Shown here in pieces: positions 34,490 through 43,261 of a DNA stretch of 63,549 bases. Location of the stretch: positions 1 to 63,549 of the forward strand of contig NZ_JAHLPN010000017.1 of NCBI RefSeq assembly GCF_018917935.1. Direction: 5' to 3'. The stretch comes from Kineothrix sp. MSJ-39 (lineage in GTDB: Bacteria > Bacillota > Clostridia > Lachnospirales > Lachnospiraceae). A model generated the notes under the pieces. That model saw only the letters and a program-made list of their open reading frames with translations, was not told the origin of the DNA and searched no databases. Positions within the stretch are counted from its first letter, which is position 1; each line of letters begins with the position of its first letter. The position numbers and the translations under genes were made by a program.

Positions 34490-35896
34490 TTAATCATTGA
34501 AGTGTGCATATTCAAACAACTGTGTCAGCTTGATCCTGTGATCTACTGCATATAAGCTCAGCAGTGCGGATGCGCAGCCTGCGGATCCGACATACAGTCC
34601 TGCATAGCTGACAACCTTATCCGGAATTGTTCTTGTCCATGCGCCAAACCATTTTCTCTGATCCGGTGCCTCATCGCTGACGGAGGAATCGGAAAGCAGC
34701 ACCTTGGCTGTCCGTTTCGCATATTCTAAAAATTCTTCATCTTTTGTAAATTCATATGCATGTACAAAATGCTCCAAGATGCCGGCTGTTCCGCAGCACT
34801 GGCACTGCGCGTTCCAGAAGCCCCAGGAAAATCTTTCCGGCGCACCTGCCCGGATCGTACCTCTGGAGATCCGTTTGAACCAGTCAAGGTATTCCTGTTC
34901 TCCCGTGATTTCATACAGGATACGGAACAAAAGTGTATGTCCCGCCGGACCATGGCAGCTGCTTAAATAGAATTTATCATTGGTCGGGCCTGTAACAGGA
35001 TGATCCTGATAAGGGATCAGGACTGCATTTTCGTCCCCGACTGCAATGCCCTGCAGATACTTGGCACCCTCTTTTGCCAGCTCCAGATATTTTTCATTTT
35101 TCGTTGCTTTATAGATGACTGCAAACATCCATGCAGTTCCGGCTGTTCCATGTGAAAAGCCCGGGAATGTCGTGTCTTTTTCAAAGCCAATCAGCGTCAG
35201 GTCCAGCAGTTTCCAGAACTTACCGCCGTTTGGCGCATCCAGTGCGTCCTTTGCAATATAATCTGCCGCTTTGGACGCTGCATCCAGATATTTCTGACCG
35301 CCGAAATGCTCATATACCTGCACCAGGAAGAATACAAAACCGCCATCTGCCACAACATCTTCTTCATTACTCCAGTGCAGCCCGTCCTCTGTATACTTGC
35401 CTGCTTCCAGCAGATCATCCGCTACCTTCAGTACATAGGCTTTATATTTTTCTTCTTTTGTCACCTGATAAATATCATCTAAAAACAGTGCCTGTCCCAT
35501 CGGACCGTTAGAATAGCCGATTGCCCAGCCCGGTACCGGAATGACACCCCCGATATCGGAGGTCAGTGTCTTTTCATACCAGCCCGCATCCGTCTCAACG
35601 GAAATGATATGATTGGCTGCTGCCTTTGCTTCCTCCAGATACTGTTCGTCCCCGGTTGCTTCATATAAACGCAGATAGAAAATACCGATACCGGCTGAAC
35701 CGGAGTAAATATTGGTCGGTCCGAACAACATGATATCTCTGCCGAAGCCGTTCTGTCCGTCCGGGAAATTCTTCCAGATCTTTCCATGCTCTGTTTTAAT
35801 TTCCAGCGTCTTCAGCCAGTTTGCGGTTTCAATCGCTCCTCTTAAATAATCCTCATCTGTAAATTGTTTAAAAACTCTTGGTATGTACTGGATCAT
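34490..35896 (-). CDS. lanthionine synthetase C-like protein with CCG zinc motif
   Basis: The product (468 aa) has the LanC-like alpha/alpha-barrel layout with repeated GxxG turns (YSGSAGIGIFYLRLYE, FSHGTAGTAWMF, YVGSAGCASALL). The zinc motifs are SCHGPAG (Cys about 314) and QCQCCGTAG (Cys about 367-368). In LanC and human LANCL proteins the second motif is CHG; here it is CCG, giving three Cys ligands as in ProcM-type LanM enzymes. LanC folds catalyse thiol addition to dehydroamino acids. No precursor peptide or dehydratase is nearby. ATG 35896 is chosen for AAAGGAGA six bases upstream. It is the first gene of the operon. Confidence 0.82.
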   Translation of the reverse strand: MIQYIPRVFKQFTDEDYLRGAIETANWLKTLEIKTEHGKIWKNFPDGQNGFGRDIMLFGPTNIYSGSAGIGIFYLRLYEATGDEQYLEEAKAAANHIISVETDAGWYEKTLTSDIGGVIPVPGWAIGYSNGPMGQALFLDDIYQVTKEEKYKAYVLKVADDLLEAGKYTEDGLHWSNEEDVVADGGFVFFLVQVYEHFGGQKYLDAASKAADYIAKDALDAPNGGKFWKLLDLTLIGFEKDTTFPGFSHGTAGTAWMFAVIYKATKNEKYLELAKEGAKYLQGIAVGDENAVLIPYQDHPVTGPTNDKFYLSSCHGPAGHTLLFRILYEITGEQEYLDWFKRISRGTIRAGAPERFSWGFWNAQCQCCGTAGILEHFVHAYEFTKDEEFLEYAKRTAKVLLSDSSVSDEAPDQRKWFGAWTRTIPDKVVSYAGLYVGSAGCASALLSLYAVDHRIKLTQLFEYAHFND

Positions 35897-36003
35897 TGCT
35901 GTTCTCCTTTTCTCTCTGTTTTTCTTTCCTATAATTCCTATTATCTTAATAGACTTTCTTATCATGAACCAATACTACCATACTTACGTCCTGTTTGTAT
36001 AAT

Positions 36004-36048
36004 CAAAATAAATTATAGTGGCTTATAGGTACAACCTATAGCCACTAT
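36004..36048 (-). terminator. terminator of sbcDC
   Basis: ATAGTGGC and GCCACTAT (36015-36022, 36041-36048) enclose an inner ATAGGT/ACCTAT pair. On the minus strand a T-rich AATTTATTTTG follows. Confidence 0.85.
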
Positions 36049-36053
36049 TGTTT

Positions 36054-38705
36054 CTATCCAATCGTCTGTATGATATGACTGCCTTTTTCCGTCTCTTCCA
36101 CACACAGCTTTGTCGGAATACGCTCCTGCAAAAGCTGCACATGGGAGATGATCCCCACAAGCCCGTTTGCCTGCTGGATGCTGTCAAGGATCTGCATGGC
36201 ATCCGTAATGGAATCCTCATCGAGCGATCCAAAGCCCTCATCGATGAACAGGGCTTCTATCCGGATCCCGCTCTTTTGTGCAATCGTTGACATCCCGATC
36301 GACAAAGCAAGCGATGCCAGAAATTTCTCTCCGCCGGATAATGTACTGACAAACCGCCCTTCATGCTCCTCGCTGTTCTTATCGTATACTTTCAGTTCGA
36401 GGCCTCTCTTATTGCTGCCCTGCGCCTTTTCATCCGACCGGAACAACCGGTATCTGCCGCCGTGCACCATGGAGAGCATTCGGTTAGCCGCTGCTATCAC
36501 AGAGGAGAACAAAACGCCAAGCACATATCTCTGCAGCCCCGTTCCGGCGTCTCCGCGCAGTTTTTTGGCAAATGCCAGATCCTGCTCCGCCTCTAACAGC
36601 TTTTCTTCAAGCCCTTCGCCTGCCAGCGCAAGTTTTTCCGCCTTCTGCGACAGTCTCCTGATCGTCTCGGCAAGAACCGCCGTTTCCTTGGCATAAGTTT
36701 CCTGCTGCTTCTCCAGCCGTGCCAGCTCTGTTTTACAGGCTTCCGCATCCGGCTCCTGCTGCCTGCCAAGCTCCTCCTGCAAGTGTTTTACCTGTTCCTC
36801 TGCCGCCTTTTTGCCCGCATCAAAATCCGCGATCTGCTGTTGCAGCTCCTCCAGTTCTTTTTCTGAAAGCAGCAGCCGCTCCGCTTCTTTCGCGTCAGAA
36901 AAGCCATGTTCCGAAAGCCCCTTTGTCACTGCCTGCATAGCTGCTTCCTGCTTCTTCTTCGCAAGCTCCTCCTCCTGACGCGCAAGCTCCGCTTTTGCCT
37001 CTGTTTCCGCAACTGTATTGTTTGCCTGTTCCAGCTTCTTTGTCAGGCTTTGCAGCTTCTCCGTGTCCTTGCTGATCTCATCGGTCAGCTGCTGCAATTT
37101 CTTTTGCAGCTCTGCAAGCGATCCGATCTCCGGGATCAGATTGTTTTTCATTTCCGCCAGTCTTGTATAGGCGGTTTCTTTTGCAAGCTGCAGTTCCTGT
37201 GCCAGCCGCTGTTTTTCTTCATACTGCTTTTTTGCCTGCTCCTGCTTTTGCATCGTCTGCTGCAGTTTCTGATAGACCGCATCCGCTTCGGCTCTTTTTT
37301 CTTCTACGCGCTCTTTGGACGTATCTGCCTCTGTCCGCACTGCCTTCTGTGGATGCTGTCTGCTGCCACAGACCGGGCATGGCTGTCCTTCGACAAGAGA
37401 AGCTGCGAGTTCCCCGGTAATACCTGCCAGGTATGCTGCAAGCAGATTCTGATGTTCTTTCATATCGGTTTCATACGCTTTATGGAGTGCGACCAGCTTC
37501 GGTGCATAGCTTTCGTAACTCTGCTCTGCACGCTTCGCCTCCTGTAAAGCCATTTCAGCCTCTTTCTGCTGCTTCTGATATGCCTGCTCTAAGACTGCGA
37601 TACTTTCATAATCCGCCGTTTTTGCCTCATACTGTATTTTCCGGGCTTTCTTTTCCTCGATCTCAGCGTTTTTCTCCTGCTGCGCTGTTACCTGAGCAAG
37701 TACCTGCTCCGCATTCTGCTTTGCAAGCATGGCTTCCTGCTCTGCCGCCTGTGCCGCCGTCTTTCGTTGTGTCCATGCAGTCTCTGCTGTATGCAGCTCG
37801 GCAAGCAATGCCCTCACTTTTTCTGCCCGGCGTGCATCGCTGCTCCGTTTTTCCTGCGCTGCCCGCTCCGGCAGTTTTTCTTCGTATGCTCTGACACGGG
37901 CTTTTTCCTTTTGCAGATCCTGAAATCTGCTGACAAGTGCCAGTTTGTCTCGAAGCTCTTTGCTCTGCTTCTCGTAGGCACTTTCCTGATACGCTGTTTC
38001 CATCGCGGCAAGACTTTCCCTTTTCTCTTTGATCCTGCCTTCCAGTTCCTCCAGCGTTTCACAGGCTTCCTCCTGCAGACTGTTCCTGATCTGCTCCTGC
38101 AGGTTTTTCAGCTGCTGTCTGCGCTCCGTTGCTTCCTCGAACATAAGCTGCGCGATTGCCTGCCATTTTTCTTCCCCGAAAATACTGGTCAGGATCTTTT
38201 CCTTATCCGCCGAATCGGAAGTGAGCAGCTTTTCAAACTGTCCCTGCGGCAATACGATGACCTGACGAAACTGCTCGTAAGAAAGCCCGATGATCTCCTC
38301 CGCTTTCTCATTGAGCATCTTTTCCTTCGCATTTTCAAACAGTGCAGTCCACGTTCCGTTATCGTCCTTCTGCCAGACCATATAGGAAGCGGACAGATTT
38401 TTCCGTTTGCGTTCCAGCCTGCGCTCAAACCGGTAATAATTTCCGTTATTTTCAAATTCAAACCGGACAAAGGTCGTCGCATCAAAAGCCGCATTGGTGC
38501 AGCGCATCGCTTCAAAATCGTCCCTGCCATGGCCGCTGCTCTTTCCGTACAATGCAAGGGTGATGGCATCCAGTATCATTGTTTTGCCCGTTCCTGTTTT
38601 TCCGCAGATCAGAAACAGACCTTTGGCGGCGAGTTTTTCAAAATCCACCAGCTCATAGCCCGCATAAGGGCCAAATGCCTGAAATTCCACTTTACATGGT
38701 TTCAT
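36054..38705 (-). CDS. sbcC: exonuclease SbcC (ATPase subunit)
   Basis: The product (883 aa) is the SMC-like ATPase of the SbcCD (Rad50-Mre11-type) nuclease that cuts DNA hairpins and protein-blocked ends. It shows Walker A GKTGTGKTMILDA (about 36-48), long coiled coils rich in E, Q, A and K, a zinc hook CPVCG near 443, and C-terminal signature STLSGGEKFLASLAL and Walker B LFIDEGFGSLDED. The length is slightly below the 1000-residue average, from shorter coiled coils. It overlaps sbcD by four bases. Confidence 0.93.
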   Translation of the reverse strand: MKPCKVEFQAFGPYAGYELVDFEKLAAKGLFLICGKTGTGKTMILDAITLALYGKSSGHGRDDFEAMRCTNAAFDATTFVRFEFENNGNYYRFERRLERKRKNLSASYMVWQKDDNGTWTALFENAKEKMLNEKAEEIIGLSYEQFRQVIVLPQGQFEKLLTSDSADKEKILTSIFGEEKWQAIAQLMFEEATERRQQLKNLQEQIRNSLQEEACETLEELEGRIKEKRESLAAMETAYQESAYEKQSKELRDKLALVSRFQDLQKEKARVRAYEEKLPERAAQEKRSSDARRAEKVRALLAELHTAETAWTQRKTAAQAAEQEAMLAKQNAEQVLAQVTAQQEKNAEIEEKKARKIQYEAKTADYESIAVLEQAYQKQQKEAEMALQEAKRAEQSYESYAPKLVALHKAYETDMKEHQNLLAAYLAGITGELAASLVEGQPCPVCGSRQHPQKAVRTEADTSKERVEEKRAEADAVYQKLQQTMQKQEQAKKQYEEKQRLAQELQLAKETAYTRLAEMKNNLIPEIGSLAELQKKLQQLTDEISKDTEKLQSLTKKLEQANNTVAETEAKAELARQEEELAKKKQEAAMQAVTKGLSEHGFSDAKEAERLLLSEKELEELQQQIADFDAGKKAAEEQVKHLQEELGRQQEPDAEACKTELARLEKQQETYAKETAVLAETIRRLSQKAEKLALAGEGLEEKLLEAEQDLAFAKKLRGDAGTGLQRYVLGVLFSSVIAAANRMLSMVHGGRYRLFRSDEKAQGSNKRGLELKVYDKNSEEHEGRFVSTLSGGEKFLASLALSIGMSTIAQKSGIRIEALFIDEGFGSLDEDSITDAMQILDSIQQANGLVGIISHVQLLQERIPTKLCVEETEKGSHIIQTIG

Positions 38706-39847
38706 CTGCTCTCCGCCTCCTTTTCATAAGTCCTGCATGCCTTGTCAAACAGTGCTTTCAAGTGGGCATCCGGCTCCTGCTCCAAAATATCTTCGCAGTA
38801 TCTTGCAAAGATTGTATCCGGATCTTTATCCGCCTTTTCCAGCTCATCGACCGACATAGTAATTCTGGCATCTTCCCGCTCAAAATCCCTGCCCGTTACC
38901 TCAAGCAGATTGCTGTAACGCTCGCGCAGTAGTGCCACAGACTCCAGCCCCACATAACGGTCTGTCACATCCAGCCGCACATAGCCCTGCAGGATTTCTT
39001 CTGCATAAGCACCATTCGCCAGTTCGTCAAAGGTTCCTGTCAGTGTCACTCTTTTATGCAGCTGCGGCATACTGACTGTTTTCTGCTGCATCGTATCCGT
39101 ATCCAGGATCGTCACACTCTTCTCCTGCTTTTCTTCTTTGCCAAAGGAATATGCCATCGGCGTTCCGCTGTAACGGATCCGTTCACCGATCTGCTGCGGC
39201 CCATGCAGATGTCCCAGTGCCACATAGTCAAAATCGTCAAAGACCGCCGCGCTTACCATGGTTGCACGCCCGACCTCCGCAGCTCTGTCACTTTCCGAGG
39301 TCTGTGCATTCACAATAAATGCATGCGCAACCAATATATTTTTCTGTCCGGGTGTAAAATCAGCACGATATCTGTCCAGCACAACCTTATAGGCATCCTC
39401 CATGGACTGCACCTGTTCTGCCTGCTCCGGAAAAACAGACCGCACCTTGTCCGTAGAAATCCAGGGAAGCAGATAAATATCGACATCACCCTTTCGCACC
39501 TTCTGCGGTTCTTCGGTGAGTACACCAGCAATATAAAGCCCGCTTCTTTCAAGCAGGGCGCTGCACTGCGCGATCCGCTGGGCGCCGTCATGGTTCCCCG
39601 CGATCAGATAAACAGGGATCTGAAGCCCGTTGCAGATCTCAGTCATCGCCTCGTCATATAATTCCAGCGCTTCCTGTGATGCTATGCTTTTGTCAAAAAT
39701 ATCTCCTGCCAGAAGAATCCCGTCAACCTGCTCCTCTGCTGCGATCCTGCAGATCTGCCGGATCATAAATTCCTGATCCTTCCGATAAGAAATACCGCCT
39801 CTCCAGGTTATCCCCAAATGCCAGTCGGATGTATGTAAAAATTTCAT
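38702..39847 (-). CDS. sbcD: exonuclease SbcD (nuclease subunit)
   Basis: The product (381 aa) is the Mre11-like metallophosphoesterase: HTSDWHLG at the start, LAGDIFD (about 57), AGNHDGAQR (about 90) and GHLHGPQ in the C-terminal half bind two metal ions. The upstream frame extends, but ATG 39847 gives the family start MKFLHTSDWH and has GGAGG nine bases upstream. A strong terminator of the preceding gene ends only 30 bases before this start, leaving little room for a promoter. Confidence 0.93.
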   Translation of the reverse strand: MKFLHTSDWHLGITWRGGISYRKDQEFMIRQICRIAAEEQVDGILLAGDIFDKSIASQEALELYDEAMTEICNGLQIPVYLIAGNHDGAQRIAQCSALLERSGLYIAGVLTEEPQKVRKGDVDIYLLPWISTDKVRSVFPEQAEQVQSMEDAYKVVLDRYRADFTPGQKNILVAHAFIVNAQTSESDRAAEVGRATMVSAAVFDDFDYVALGHLHGPQQIGERIRYSGTPMAYSFGKEEKQEKSVTILDTDTMQQKTVSMPQLHKRVTLTGTFDELANGAYAEEILQGYVRLDVTDRYVGLESVALLRERYSNLLEVTGRDFEREDARITMSVDELEKADKDPDTIFARYCEDILEQEPDAHLKALFDKACRTYEKEAESR

Positions 39848-39876
39848 AAAAATTATCCTCCGATTTCCCTTCTCCA

Positions 39877-39910
39877 TAAACGAAACGGTGGCTTCGCAGG
39901 AAGCCACCGT
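39877..39910 (-). terminator. terminator between the UPF0340 gene and sbcD
   Basis: ACGGTGGCTTC and GAAGCCACCGT (39885-39895, 39900-39910) make a perfect 11-bp stem with a four-base loop. On the minus strand it is followed by TTTCGTTTAT. Confidence 0.85.
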
Positions 39911-39922
39911 CTTCTGAATTGC

Positions 39923-40468
39923 TTATTTTAATGTATCATCATAATGGGCTCTTTGTCCACCAATAAATTTCGGTCTTGTCCGCGCTGCGGAGACATAAGC
40001 CTGTCCGATATGATTGTTGACCAGTCTTACCGGAACCGCCACCTTTTTCAGATGCATACCGATCAGCGTTCCGCCGATATCAATCCCTGCATCCGCCTTG
40101 ATCTCTTCCACTGCCACAGGATCCTGAAATGTCTCATAAGCAGTTGTCGAAAGCGAACCACCCGCCTTGGGCTGCGGTACGACATTGACAATCTCCGCAA
40201 ACGGAACTGCTTCCCGTTCTACAATGATCGCTCTGTTCAGGTGTTCACAGCACTGCGTTGCAACGTAAATGCCCTTTTTACAGGCTACCTCATAAATGCC
40301 CTTAAATGCGGCTTTTGCAACATCCAGATTGGAGTTTGTTCCTATCTTATCTCCACAGATCTCACTTGTTGAGCATCCGACCACGAGGATCTGACCCTTT
40401 TTGATCCCGGATATCTCAATGATCTCCTCCGTTACCTTTTCAGCCTGTGCTGTAATTTCCTCATACAT
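39923..40468 (-). CDS. UPF0340 / TIGR01440 family protein (YwlG-like)
   Basis: The product (181 aa) is a soluble protein of the UPF0340 group, recognised by GQILVVGCSTSEICGDKIGTNS, THCC-like ATQCCEHLNRA, VVPQPKAGGS and the GIDIGGTLIGMHLK block. Its function is unknown although it is widespread in Firmicutes. Conserved Cys and His residues suggest metal binding. It follows the ECF S-component gene by five bases, so the two are translated together. Confidence 0.85.
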   Translation of the reverse strand: MYEEITAQAEKVTEEIIEISGIKKGQILVVGCSTSEICGDKIGTNSNLDVAKAAFKGIYEVACKKGIYVATQCCEHLNRAIIVEREAVPFAEIVNVVPQPKAGGSLSTTAYETFQDPVAVEEIKADAGIDIGGTLIGMHLKKVAVPVRLVNNHIGQAYVSAARTRPKFIGGQRAHYDDTLK

Positions 40469-40473
40469 GATAA

Positions 40474-41004
40474 TTACCTCTTTTCAACCATCAATCCTTT
40501 TATGTAAGGAACCCTTGACAGTGCCTGAATCAGCAGATTACCAAGTACCAGACAGGTAATGCCCTGTACCATATTACTTGGAATAGATGCTGCGGCTGCT
40601 ACGCCGTATCCCAGGAATGTTGCTTCATATAAGAAGTAGCCGACTACCATGATTGCTTCCGCTACAAGACTGCTGACAATATAAGCTGCTGTTTTCGGGA
40701 TCTTACCGCTTGTCATTGCCTTATATACCAGATAGCCTACAAATGCCATCGCAAATTTGATCACTGCCGTTCCCGGTACATAGCTGCCATAGCCTGAGAT
40801 CAGATCCGCGAGACCGGAACCGATACCTGCTGCAAGTGCACCATAAGGATTTCCTAAAATCCACATTGACAATAATACCACAGAATCACCGATATTGACA
40901 TACCCATTCGTTCCGATCGTCGGAACCTTGATCACCATTGTGGCAATACAGGTAAGGGCTGCAAGCATCGCTGCTGTTACACTGAGCGTAAGTTTCTTAT
41001 TCAT
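40474..41004 (-). CDS. ECF transporter S component
   Basis: The product (176 aa) has six membrane segments and the S-component pattern, including an N-terminal MNKKLTLSVTAAMLAALTCIATM helix with the small-residue face that docks to EcfT, and the GDSVVLLSMWILGNPYGALAAGIGSGLADL block common to the PF12822 group. These take up vitamins such as pantothenate or pyrimidine and queuosine precursors; the substrate cannot be told. ATG 41004 is chosen for GGAGG six bases upstream. The EcfA/T module is not in the window, as usual for group II ECF systems. Confidence 0.82.
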   Translation of the reverse strand: MNKKLTLSVTAAMLAALTCIATMVIKVPTIGTNGYVNIGDSVVLLSMWILGNPYGALAAGIGSGLADLISGYGSYVPGTAVIKFAMAFVGYLVYKAMTSGKIPKTAAYIVSSLVAEAIMVVGYFLYEATFLGYGVAAAASIPSNMVQGITCLVLGNLLIQALSRVPYIKGLMVEKR

Positions 41005-41042
41005 AATAGTCCTCCTCATAAACAATATATTCTTTGAAGGCT

Positions 41043-41070
41043 ATTATACACGCACGTGGTTCTGTCAAAA
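41043..41070 (-). promoter_or_regulatory. promoter of the ECF S-component operon
   Basis: The minus strand shows TTTTGACA (41070-41063) and TATAAT (41048-41043). The spacing is 16 bases if TTTTGA is the -35 box, or 14 if TTGACA is, so the exact -35 is uncertain. It lies in the 110-base gap after the EIIC-EAL gene. No riboswitch-like fold fits in the short leader. Confidence 0.5.
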
Positions 41071-41113
41071 CAGCCAATTTATGTTATTTTTACCATACCA
41101 GTTTGTTTTACTG

Positions 41114-43213
41114 CTATTTATATTGCTTCAGCCAGCCGATCAGTTCATCCAGTTCCAACGGTTTACTGTACAGATATCCCTGGAACGCATCACAACCCAG
41201 CTCTTTCAATTTATCTCTCTGCTCCTCTGTCTCTACATATTCCGCAATAATCTTAAAGTGGAGCGATTTTCCCAGGTATACAATGGATGCAATGATATCA
41301 CTGTTTCTCTCATTGGTCAGTACATCTCTCGTCAGTGCGCCGTCCAGCTTCACCACATCAAAATAATTGGTCTGCAGATACATAAGAGAGGTATGTCCCA
41401 TTCCAAAGTCATCGATCAGGAAACGATGTCCTCTCGCCTTCAGTTTTCTGATCTTATCCGCTACATCCACTGAAGAAGAAAGCGCATCCTGTTCTGTGAT
41501 CTCCAGACACAGATATTTACTTGGAATTTTATATTTTTCCACAGCTTCCGCAATATGTTTTTCCAGATCCTCCCATGCCAGAGATTCATTGGTAATATTT
41601 ACGGATACTTTAAATTCTGCCGATGTCAGCGGTTCCAGTCCGGAAAGTACATTTGCGGCCTCATCAATGATATATTCTTCCAGCTTGTGCAGTACCTTTT
41701 TCTCCTTGGCAAGCTGAATGATCAGCGGCGGATAGATAAAGCCGAGCTCCGGATGCTTCCAGCGGATCAGTGCTTCCACACCGACACAGACTTCCTCACA
41801 GTTTACCTGTGGCTGGTATACCAGAAACAGTTCTTTTTTCTGTACTGCATCGACCAGATCTGCTGCCAGAATACGTGCTGTATGTCCGAGATCATCTTCC
41901 CGTTTCGTCAGATAGGAAATCGCATTGTTTTCTTCTTCCCGCTGCATTTCCTCAACCAGACGTTTCACATCCCGGCGCATACGCCGTTCATTCTGCTCTT
42001 CATATAAACGGACAAACGGCTTATAGATCAGCACACCGACCACCAGACAGACAACCTGCAGGATCACACCCGCCCACGAACCGGTTGCTTTATAACCGCT
42101 CAGAAAGATCGGCGTTGTCCAGTCTATCTCCCGGATCACATGAGGTACCAGTCCAAAATAAATGGCTGCATATGAGAGCAGGAAATTGGAAACCGGTACT
42201 AGTAAAAACGGGATCAGAAAGATTGGATTCAAAATGACAGGAATACCAAAGAGTGCGATCTCACTAATATTAAACAGCACGCTCGGTGCTGCCATGCCCG
42301 CCAGATGGCGGACGCCCTTTTTCTTTGCAAACAGCAGAATGGCAATGAGCAGACACAACATAGCACCCGCACCGCCCAAAAGTACAAATACATCCTGCAT
42401 TGTCTTGCTGAAAATACCTGCTGTGACATCCGTAAAGTTCTGTTTGATCACAGCGTCCAGCATATTATGTCCGTGGATTCCGAAAAACCACAGACCATGT
42501 GTCAGCAGGATTACGATCAGACCTGCTCCCAGCCCGTTTTTCAGTGGTTTTAACAGGAAATTAAACAACATTTCCAAAAGTTCCTGTAACCCGTTTACAC
42601 CAAATGCCACATATAATATCTGTCTGAGCAGCACAAAAAAACCAATAATAATAACTGCAGGCAGAATTCCCTCTACCGCACCGATATACACATTGTCCGT
42701 ATTGGTCCTCTGCCGCTTTGCCTGCAGGAAATGGCTTTCTTTCAGGGCATAATAAATACTGCCCGAGATCAGTGATACCACCAGTGCACTGAATGCGTAC
42801 ATATTGCTGAACCTTGCAATGGAAAACGTCTCATACTGGATGCCTGCATAGGCTGCGAAAGCTGCCAGTGTAATGATTACCAGAATAACAACATTTCCGG
42901 TACTTTCGTAAATACCCTTTTTCCTGCGCTTCATCATCGAATAACTGACGCTTGTCGCAATGGTCAGATAGACAGCAAAAAAATCATTCACACTGATATA
43001 AATACTCTCTAAAAAAGTTCTGACACATCCGCCCCACAGCTCTGACAGAAATTTCTGAAATGCCGGAATGGGAAGATTGATCAGCATAGCTGCCATATAA
43101 CCAACCACCAGAAGGGGGATCATCATAATCATGCCCTGTCTGATTGCACCGACCACACAGCTGTTTTCCAGTTTATCCGTTATGTTCATTATGTGCTTTT
43201 GTAAATTTTCCAT
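41114..43213 (-). CDS. PTS EIIC-like membrane domain fused to an EAL phosphodiesterase
   Basis: The product (699 aa) joins a lactose/cellobiose-type EIIC membrane domain (about 1-410; HGLWFFGIHGHNMLD is its sugar-pocket signature) to a cytoplasmic EAL domain (about 450-699). EAL catalytic residues are all present: VEALIRW, NITNESL, LEITEQ, IDDFGMG, VVKLDG, AEYVET and FQGYLYS. No EIIA or EIIB domain or gene is near. The likely role is c-di-GMP breakdown governed by sugar binding or transport. ATG 43213 has GAAGG eight bases before it; ATG 43249 has no clear site. Confidence 0.87.
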   Translation of the reverse strand: MENLQKHIMNITDKLENSCVVGAIRQGMIMMIPLLVVGYMAAMLINLPIPAFQKFLSELWGGCVRTFLESIYISVNDFFAVYLTIATSVSYSMMKRRKKGIYESTGNVVILVIITLAAFAAYAGIQYETFSIARFSNMYAFSALVVSLISGSIYYALKESHFLQAKRQRTNTDNVYIGAVEGILPAVIIIGFFVLLRQILYVAFGVNGLQELLEMLFNFLLKPLKNGLGAGLIVILLTHGLWFFGIHGHNMLDAVIKQNFTDVTAGIFSKTMQDVFVLLGGAGAMLCLLIAILLFAKKKGVRHLAGMAAPSVLFNISEIALFGIPVILNPIFLIPFLLVPVSNFLLSYAAIYFGLVPHVIREIDWTTPIFLSGYKATGSWAGVILQVVCLVVGVLIYKPFVRLYEEQNERRMRRDVKRLVEEMQREEENNAISYLTKREDDLGHTARILAADLVDAVQKKELFLVYQPQVNCEEVCVGVEALIRWKHPELGFIYPPLIIQLAKEKKVLHKLEEYIIDEAANVLSGLEPLTSAEFKVSVNITNESLAWEDLEKHIAEAVEKYKIPSKYLCLEITEQDALSSSVDVADKIRKLKARGHRFLIDDFGMGHTSLMYLQTNYFDVVKLDGALTRDVLTNERNSDIIASIVYLGKSLHFKIIAEYVETEEQRDKLKELGCDAFQGYLYSKPLELDELIGWLKQYK

Positions 43214-43261
43214 ACCCTGTACCTTCTTGGCAACCGCTTCATCCCCCATAAAGTGTCGCTT

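Noticed and set aside
31598-35896. lantibiotic biosynthesis cluster because of the LanC-like gene
   Set aside because: No precursor peptide, LanB/LanM dehydratase, protease or exporter is present; the neighbours are metabolic and transport genes.
41004-41113. vitamin riboswitch before the ECF S-component gene
   Set aside because: Only about 40 bases lie between the likely promoter and start codon, and no known aptamer motif is seen.
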